Positions 6,819 to 9,881 of a stretch of 9,881 nucleotides of DNA are shown here, one piece after another. The stretch lies in contig DYHM01000021.1 in assembly GCA_020724125.1 (NCBI GenBank), positions 1 through 9,881 on the forward strand, written 5' to 3'. This stretch comes from Patescibacteria group bacterium (GTDB taxonomy: Bacteria > Patescibacteriota > Minisyncoccia > Minisyncoccales > CG1-02-41-26). The notes beneath the pieces were generated by a model, which saw nothing but the letters and a program-made list of their open reading frames with translations, ran no database searches and was not told the origin of the DNA. Both the position numbers and the translations under genes were made by a program. Each line of letters starts with the position of its first letter. Positions within the stretch are counted from its first letter, which is position 1.

Positions 6819-7680
6819 AAATATTTCCTCCTAAATTTTTTACCTTATCTTCTATTTCCATTAAGGTTAAGATGGTAGAAACTTTTTGAGAGGGGAAATT
6901 TGTTTTCTCAATAATTTCATCAATTGTTAAACTCCCATTTTGAAGAATTTTTAAAATTAGACTTTGTTCTGGGTTTTTTCCTTTTATTTCTTTTTTTTCA
7001 AAGGGTTTTAATTTTAATTCAGCCAAAATATCATTAGCGTTTTCCACTAACTTAGCGCCTTTTTTAATTAAAAAGTGAGGACCATTAGAGTTCAAAGAGT
7101 AAATCGAACCCGGCAAGGCAAAAAGTTTTCTTTCTTGGATTTTAGCCCATTTCGCAGTAATCAAAGCGCCTGATTTTAATTTTGCTTCTATAACTAAAAC
7201 CCCTAAACTTAATCCAGAAATAATTCGATTTCTTTGAGGAAAATTTTCTTTCCAGCCAGGAGTGCCAGTAGGATATTCAGAAAGCAAACAACTCCCTTTT
7301 TCTAAAATTTTTTTAGCTAATTTTAAATTTTCTTTTGGATAAATGCTTTTTTCGTCTAAGCCGGTTCCCAGGACCGCGATTGTTCGGCCGCCAGCCTCTA
7401 ATGCTCCTAAATGAGCAAAAGTGTCTATTCCTCTGGCTAAACCGCTTACAATAGTAATTCCCGCCATAGCTAAATGTTTAGCCAAAGAAAAAGCATTTTC
7501 TTTTCCATACCGAGAATAACGTCGAGTACCCACAATCGCTAAGCAGGCTTCATCTTTTTTTATTTCACCTCGGCAATAGAGAATTTTTGGAGAATTGGGA
7601 ATTTTCTTTAATAGTAAAGGATAATTTTCTTCTCCAACTTCTATCTTTTTTATTTCACTTTTTAAAATGTCTTTAAACAT
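6805..7680 (-). CDS. dprA: DNA-processing protein DprA
   Basis: DprA binds incoming single-stranded DNA during natural transformation and loads RecA. The 291-residue protein has a short N-terminal segment, then the Rossmann-like core: IVGTRRYSRYGKE (49-61), SGLARGIDTFAH (79-90), LGTGLDEKSIYP (104-115), FPQRNRIISGLS (147-158) and SGALITAKWA (170-179). A C-terminal winged-helix-like domain spans about 235-291. The N-terminal SAM-like domain of longer DprA proteins is mostly absent, giving a length at the compact end of the family. It is the first gene of the minus-strand train; a putative -10 lies about 100 bp upstream of its ATG. The ribosome-binding site is weak. Its 3' end overlaps the exonuclease gene by 14 bp. 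Its presence suggests DNA uptake ability, although no uptake machinery lies in the window. Confidence 0.95.
   Translation of the reverse strand: MFKDILKSEIKKIEVGEENYPLLLKKIPNSPKILYCRGEIKKDEACLAIVGTRRYSRYGKENAFSLAKHLAMAGITIVSGLARGIDTFAHLGALEAGGRTIAVLGTGLDEKSIYPKENLKLAKKILEKGSCLLSEYPTGTPGWKENFPQRNRIISGLSLGVLVIEAKLKSGALITAKWAKIQERKLFALPGSIYSLNSNGPHFLIKKGAKLVENANDILAELKLKPFEKKEIKGKNPEQSLILKILQNGSLTIDEIIEKTNFPSQKVSTILTLMEIEDKVKNLGGNIYVIS
6826..6832 (-). promoter_or_regulatory. Strong Shine-Dalgarno for the exonuclease gene
   Basis: AGGAGGA read on the minus strand, with AGGAGG eight bases before the ATG at 6816-6818 and lying inside the 3' end of dprA. It fixes the exonuclease start and explains how the overlapping gene is translated. 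Most other genes in the train lack a comparable site. Confidence 0.85.
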
Positions 7681-7712
7681 TCTATTTAGTTAATGCTTTT
7701 TTTAAAAATTTT

Positions 7713-7774
7713 AATGTCTGATTGCAAAAATACAATTTTTTTTGGACTTAAATTTTTCTAAAAAGACAGACATT
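7713..7774. promoter_or_regulatory. Separated inverted repeat in the dprA leader
   Basis: AATGTCTG (7713-7720) and CAGACATT (7767-7774) are perfect 8-bp inverted copies separated by 46 A/T-rich bases. The second arm falls near the expected transcription start of the putative dprA promoter. This fits a leader stem or a pair of operator half-sites. Eight bases is short enough to occur by chance. Confidence 0.35.
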
Positions 7775-7780
7775 GGATTT

Positions 7781-7786
7781 ATTATA
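7781..7786 (-). promoter_or_regulatory. Putative -10 box of the dprA train
   Basis: A perfect TATAAT on the minus strand, about 100 bp upstream of the dprA start. No good -35 hexamer is seen at 16-18 bp (the bases there read close to TATGCA), so promoter strength is doubtful. It is the best candidate for driving the whole minus-strand gene train. Confidence 0.4.
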
Positions 7787-7831
7787 TCAAAGAACTAAAA
7801 TTTTGCATATCGTTCAGATTAGTCTGTGGTA

Positions 7832-7852
7832 CTATAAGATAATTTCTTATAG
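7832..7852. repeat. Perfect 8-bp inverted repeat next to repeat A
   Basis: CTATAAGA and TCTTATAG flank a 5-base loop (TAATT). The structure ends exactly where the first 104-bp repeat begins at 7853. No U-tract follows, so a terminator is unlikely. It may mark the insertion target of the repeat or be part of a larger element. Confidence 0.45.
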
Positions 7853-7956
7853 ATACTGACTTTCGCTAATTAGATTGAGGCCATTTTCTTGTATTTCCTC
7901 TTATTTGATAAAGGGTTTCAAATAACTAGAGGGACAACCCATTTACCGAAAGTCAG
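7853..7956. repeat. 104-bp hairpin-forming direct repeat, copy A
   Basis: Matches 8162-8265 over its full length with about 15 substitutions and no gaps. Each copy has two nested stems. The outer stem here is CTGACTTTCG (7856-7865) with CGAAAGTCAG (7947-7956), perfect. The inner one is TTGAGGCCATTT (7875-7886) with AAAGGGTTTCAA (7910-7921): nine Watson-Crick pairs, two G-T pairs and one mismatch. TA precedes the outer stem and CA follows it. Candidates are a MITE of the TA-targeting (IS630/mariner) type, a cassette recombination site, or a structured RNA. It does not fit the canonical integron attC core. Confidence 0.75.
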
Positions 7957-7957
7957 C

Positions 7958-8182
7958 ATGGAATACCTTAAAAGAAAATATGGAGATGTTCTTGAGGGGT
8001 TAAGGCTAAAGTTTAAACCAAAAAGGGTAACAAATTTGCCCTCAAAAGATAAAATAGAAATAGTAGATATGAGTAAGCGCTCTTTTTGTGGTATTGAAAG
8101 ACACTGCGTAAATGTAAATACGAGAAAGTGGAAAGAGCTTATTAACATCGCAAAGCAAGAAATACTGACTCTCGTTAATTAA
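7958..8182 (+). CDS. Hypothetical 74-residue protein between hairpin repeats
   Basis: I do not recognise this protein. The ATG at 7958 lies one base after the right end of repeat A, and the TAA lies 18 bases inside repeat B, so its last residues (ILTLVN) are encoded by the repeat. An in-frame TTG at 7889 would add 23 residues, all from repeat A; I prefer the ATG because that stretch is repeat sequence, although only a weak GAAAG precedes it. The product is basic, with a lysine/arginine-rich first half, a single SFCGIERHC segment containing two cysteines, and a probable C-terminal helix (RKWKELINIAKQEIL). It is the only plus-strand gene I support. It may be a cassette-borne small gene, a remnant of a larger one, or an untranslated spacer. 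Confidence 0.4.
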   Translation: MEYLKRKYGDVLEGLRLKFKPKRVTNLPSKDKIEIVDMSKRSFCGIERHCVNVNTRKWKELINIAKQEILTLVN

Positions 8183-8265
8183 GTTGAAATCCTTTTCTTG
8201 TATTTCTTCTTATTTGATAAAGGATTTCAAGCAACTAGGGGGACAATCTATTTACCGAAAGTCAG
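8162..8265. repeat. 104-bp hairpin-forming direct repeat, copy B
   Basis: Second copy of the repeat at 7853-7956, same orientation, 309 bp downstream. The outer stem CTGACTCTCG (8165-8174) with CGAAAGTCAG (8256-8265) has one mismatch. The inner stem TTGAAATCCTTT (8184-8195) with AAAGGATTTCAA (8219-8230) is a perfect 12 bp. One inner pair is C-G in copy A and T-A here, a compensatory change. TA flanks both sides (8163-8164 and 8266-8267), as a TA target duplication would. Nearly all differences from copy A are transitions. The flanks outside the two copies do not match, so this is not a simple tandem duplication of a longer unit. Confidence 0.75.
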
Positions 8266-8352
8266 TAAGTTGGCGTGAAGATGCATATTGTAAAATAGAA
8301 AAGTATCTCGCATCAACTAAGAATTAGGAACTCACTCTAAAGGAGCGTCTAA

Positions 8353-8423
8353 AAAAAGAGTGTCTTTGAATTTTAAAATTCAATTTCAGAATTTTTGGAA
8401 TTCAAAAAAAAGACACCCTTTTT
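8353..8423. terminator. Bidirectional terminator-like hairpin
   Basis: AAAAAGAGTGTCTTTGAATT (8353-8372) pairs with 8399-8423 (AATTCAAA, five bulged A, GACAC, CCTTTTT) with one mismatch. It gives a long stem with T-runs on both sides: TTTTTATTTTT on the plus strand, and a run of seven T on the minus strand. It sits between the plus-strand small gene and the minus-strand kinase gene, which converge here, as expected for a shared rho-independent terminator. The loop contains the palindrome GAATTTTAAAATTC (8368-8381), so alternative folds exist. A MITE-like origin is possible. Confidence 0.6.
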
Positions 8424-8734
8424 ATTTTTGAATAAAAATAATTTTTTTGAAACATGCCATAATTATAATTTATGGTTGGGGAGTTTTTTTAAAGTCTTGT
8501 ATAATAAAGATGTTGTTTAATAATATTTTGAGGTATTTTTATAATTTTTCCCTTTAAAAAACCTTATAAATAAAGGGTTTATATGGCATCAATTTACTAA
8601 AATTCACAAAAAACTTTATTAAACAACATCTTCAATTAAAAATCAAACAAGAAAAAAGGGTGGTCAAGAAGAAATGGCGGCCTCGACTTTCGCTTTAGTC
8701 TCAGTTGGTTGCGGATACCCCATTTTATTACGGA
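8424..8734. other. Non-coding gap between terminator hairpin and kinase gene
   Basis: Apart from the 17-bp inverted-repeat element, this gap holds a separated inverted repeat ATGCCAT (8454-8460) / ATGGCAT (8583-8589). From about 8660 the base composition turns towards that of the adjacent higher-G+C kinase gene. I see no supported coding sequence in either direction. Confidence 0.5.
8507..8632. repeat. 126-bp element bounded by a perfect 17-bp inverted repeat
   Basis: AAGATGTTGTTTAATAA (8507-8523) and its exact reverse complement (8616-8632) bound a non-coding AT-rich interior. The interior contains a further stem, CCCTTTA (8550-8556) with TAAAGGG (8571-8577). A TATAAT sits just outside the left arm (8500-8505). 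No target-site duplication is evident. Best read as a MITE-like element or a structured non-coding RNA. Confidence 0.6.
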
Positions 8735-9478
8735 TTACTGCATAAGGAGTTGTTTGGCGCATTTCTCCACTTTGCGCTTCCATAAATCAGGGTCTGTGGT
8801 ATCAATCTCGGCGAAAATGGCGAATGGAAACTTTTTGAGTACCCATTTACCACCGCCCTGATTGATCCAGCGATAGTGATGAGGCGCGCGCCTCCACATC
8901 TCACGAACTTTCACCGCCGCGCCCTTCGATTGTTCGTTTCCTTGCCACTTAGACTTCGCGCCTCCGAAAAAATCGTCAACGCGATTGTGGTAGGTTGCGG
9001 TGAGGATGCGACCGACCATAACATCAACGTCGCAGTGGGCGCGAACGAAGACGAGGCGCGCGCCCGCTTTTCGCGCTTTCTCGCGAATGCTCGCGCGCTT
9101 CTTCTTGTCCACGAAGTCGGAATCGAGAATAACATTGCCGCCTTGCTTCACAACTTCGATGGCTGCGTTTTCGATGATGGCGCGCGATTTCTCGTAGCAT
9201 TCGCTTTGTTTACGAAGCTCGACGCGAATATCGTCGCCCTCGATGACCGTAGCGCCGATGCGCTTAGCAAGTTCATGCGCCACCGAACTCTTGCCGGAAC
9301 CAACGATGCCGATGATGGCTACGATGACCGGTTTCTCGGTTTTGCGCTTCTTAATGTCGAGCTTCGTCATGAACGCGTCTTGCGCCGTCCGCTCTTTCTT
9401 GGTAAATTTTTCGTGTTTGTGAACCATAACTCCAATTATATGCGGCAGAATGAATTCTGTCTCATCCGCATTCAGCAC
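8735..9478 (-). CDS. P-loop kinase/ATPase, AAA_33 or zeta-toxin-like
   Basis: A 247-residue protein with a Walker A motif GIVGSGKSS (57-65) after a hydrophobic strand (VIVAII). It continues with GDDIR (81-85), a Walker B-like strand NVILDSDF (115-122) and a second strand ARLVFVRAHCD (140-150), the layout of small P-loop kinases that phosphorylate metabolites, nucleotides or RNA ends. The substrate cannot be told. Zeta toxins share this fold, but no antitoxin gene is adjacent. The longest frame starts at GTG (9476-9478); ATG at codon 18 (9425-9427, preceded very closely by GGAG) or codon 37 are alternatives, and the Walker A is intact in all. The gene is near half G+C with many GCG/CGC codons, unlike the AT-rich genes around it, suggesting recent acquisition from another lineage. 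It is isolated, with repeats on both sides. Confidence 0.75.
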   Translation of the reverse strand: MLNADETEFILPHIIGVMVHKHEKFTKKERTAQDAFMTKLDIKKRKTEKPVIVAIIGIVGSGKSSVAHELAKRIGATVIEGDDIRVELRKQSECYEKSRAIIENAAIEVVKQGGNVILDSDFVDKKKRASIREKARKAGARLVFVRAHCDVDVMVGRILTATYHNRVDDFFGGAKSKWQGNEQSKGAAVKVREMWRRAPHHYRWINQGGGKWVLKKFPFAIFAEIDTTDPDLWKRKVEKCAKQLLMQ

Positions 9479-9548
9479 CTACATTTCTTATTTTTTTATT
9501 TGGTTTTCAACTGGAAAAGTGGTTATTCACTACCTTTCATTCTGCCGC
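9442..9548. repeat. Perfect 13-bp inverted repeat around the kinase 5' end
   Basis: GCGGCAGAATGAA (9442-9454) and TTCATTCTGCCGC (9536-9548) are exact inverted copies separated by 81 bp. One arm lies within the longest kinase frame and the other in the AT-rich upstream region; the GTG start candidate sits between them. The separation is large for a hairpin. It could be an invertible segment, a recombination site or the footprint of an insertion. Confidence 0.45.
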
Positions 9549-9612
9549 TTGCAATTTTATCTCATTATTAAAAATTTTTCTTTTCCCCAAAATCAAAATA
9601 TCATTCGAACCG

Positions 9613-9649
9613 GCCCTAAATAAATTTGCTTCGCAAATTTAACCGGGGC
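9613..9649. repeat. Hairpin with TAAATTTGC stem and TTC loop
   Basis: TAAATTTGC (9621-9629) and GCAAATTTA (9633-9641) form a perfect 9-bp stem closed by a TTC loop. Outer bases GCCC (9613-9616) and GGGC (9646-9649) extend it after internal mismatches. On the plus strand a T-run follows (9655-9660), so it could terminate plus-strand transcription; on the minus strand no T-run follows. It lies between the kinase gene and the toxin remnant and may be a dispersed intergenic hairpin repeat. Confidence 0.5.
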
Positions 9650-9689
9650 AGGTATTTTTTACAGACTCTTTGGCGGTTTTTATTTTTTA

Positions 9690-9836
9690 TTAAGAATATA
9701 AATTACTATGGCTGTCTATAGTGATAAAAAGGCATTCGTTTTCATTAATAAATTTATAAATAGCTCTTAAGTCGCCTGTTATATTAACACTCCGATAATC
9801 GGTATATTTTCCTCTTAAAGGATGATTTTTTGTTGA
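9690..9836 (-). pseudogene. 5'-truncated YafQ/RelE-type mRNA interferase toxin
   Basis: The minus strand has an open stretch of 48 codons plus TAA with no start codon. It contains NHPLRGKYTDYRSVNITGDL followed by RAIYKFI, then the terminal SHSNLYS. This is the C-terminal half of the YafQ/RelE toxin family (HPL.G.Y..YR, I.GDLR.IY, and a closing H or THS.LY), whose members cut mRNA on the ribosome. About 45 N-terminal residues are missing: an in-frame TAG stands directly before the remnant, inside the palindromic sequence at 9837. No antitoxin gene is visible. The most natural reading is a toxin gene interrupted or rearranged at that palindrome. An extension outside the window in another frame, or an assembly junction, is also possible. 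Confidence 0.7.
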
Positions 9837-9872
9837 CTAACGATACGTTAAGGTGTAAAATGCTTAACGTAT
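9837..9872. repeat. Compound palindrome at the toxin breakpoint
   Basis: CTAACG-ATA-CGTTAA (9837-9851) overlaps a second inverted repeat, ATACGTTAAG (9843-9852) with CTTAACGTAT (9863-9872), separated by ten bases. The same core occurs inverted at 35-49. It begins exactly where the toxin remnant loses its reading frame, so it is a candidate terminal structure of a mobile element or a recombination site. Confidence 0.55.
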
Positions 9873-9881
9873 GCAAATAAA

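Noticed and set aside
7918..8148. A 76-codon minus-strand frame opposite the small ORF between the repeats
   Set aside because: No recognisable features and no ribosome-binding site. It begins and ends without relation to the repeats, whereas the plus-strand frame fits their edges.
7853..8265. Canonical integron attC sites
   Set aside because: The ends read TACTGAC and GTCAGTA/GTCAGCA, which do not match the RYYYAAC and GTTRRRY cores, and no integrase is in the window. Kept only as an analogy.
8685..8694. GACTTTCGCT, matching ten bases of the left end of repeat A
   Set aside because: No matching right arm or inner stem nearby; ten bases is within chance for one 10-kb window.
8876..9571. A 231-codon open frame on the plus strand, antisense to the kinase gene
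   Set aside because: It is the complement of a G+C-rich gene, where stop codons are rare in antisense. The product is an Arg/Ala/Phe-rich sequence with no recognisable motif, while the minus strand shows a clear Walker A kinase.
9792..9802. Perfect 11-base palindrome CCGAT-A-ATCGG
   Set aside because: It falls inside the toxin remnant and encodes conserved residues (T-D-Y-R), so coding constraint explains it.

Overview
This AT-rich window (about one third G+C by eye) looks like a Candidate Phyla Radiation (Patescibacteria, perhaps Parcubacteria-like) chromosome fragment. The pointers are compact same-strand genes with overlaps, few Shine-Dalgarno sites, a MutM with an enlarged central loop, and a histidine kinase with a coiled-coil linker style I associate with these genomes. 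This assignment is inference; no rRNA or tRNA is present to anchor it.

Positions 7680 down to 136 form one minus-strand gene train. In transcription order it encodes DprA (DNA-uptake recombination mediator), a stand-alone 5'-3' exonuclease resembling the PolA N-terminal domain, a membrane-anchored FIST sensor protein, a membrane HAMP/coiled-coil protein with no kinase domain, a soluble PAS histidine kinase, two single-domain response regulators, and MutM (Fpg). Four of the seven junctions are overlaps or gaps under 20 bp. DNA processing and repair genes therefore bracket a complete signalling cassette. The HAMP protein and the kinase lie in the same reading frame, separated only by one TAA and five codons, so together they look like one classical sensor kinase split in two. 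Neither receiver has an output domain, so the output is probably by protein contact.

Positions 7681 to 9881 are accessory in character. Two 104-bp direct repeats (7853-7956 and 8162-8265), each able to fold into a two-stem hairpin, flank a 74-codon plus-strand ORF that starts just after one repeat and stops inside the next. This resembles either a pair of MITEs at TA sites or an integron-like cassette. Next come a bidirectional terminator-like hairpin, a 126-bp element bounded by a perfect 17-bp inverted repeat, and a P-loop kinase gene of clearly higher G+C than its surroundings. Last is the 3' part of a YafQ/RelE-type toxin gene cut off exactly at a palindromic sequence.

A version of that palindrome (core TAACGATACGTTA) also lies near the left end of the window in the opposite orientation. 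The right-hand 2.2 kb therefore reads as a patch of insertions and horizontally acquired fragments next to a conserved operon.
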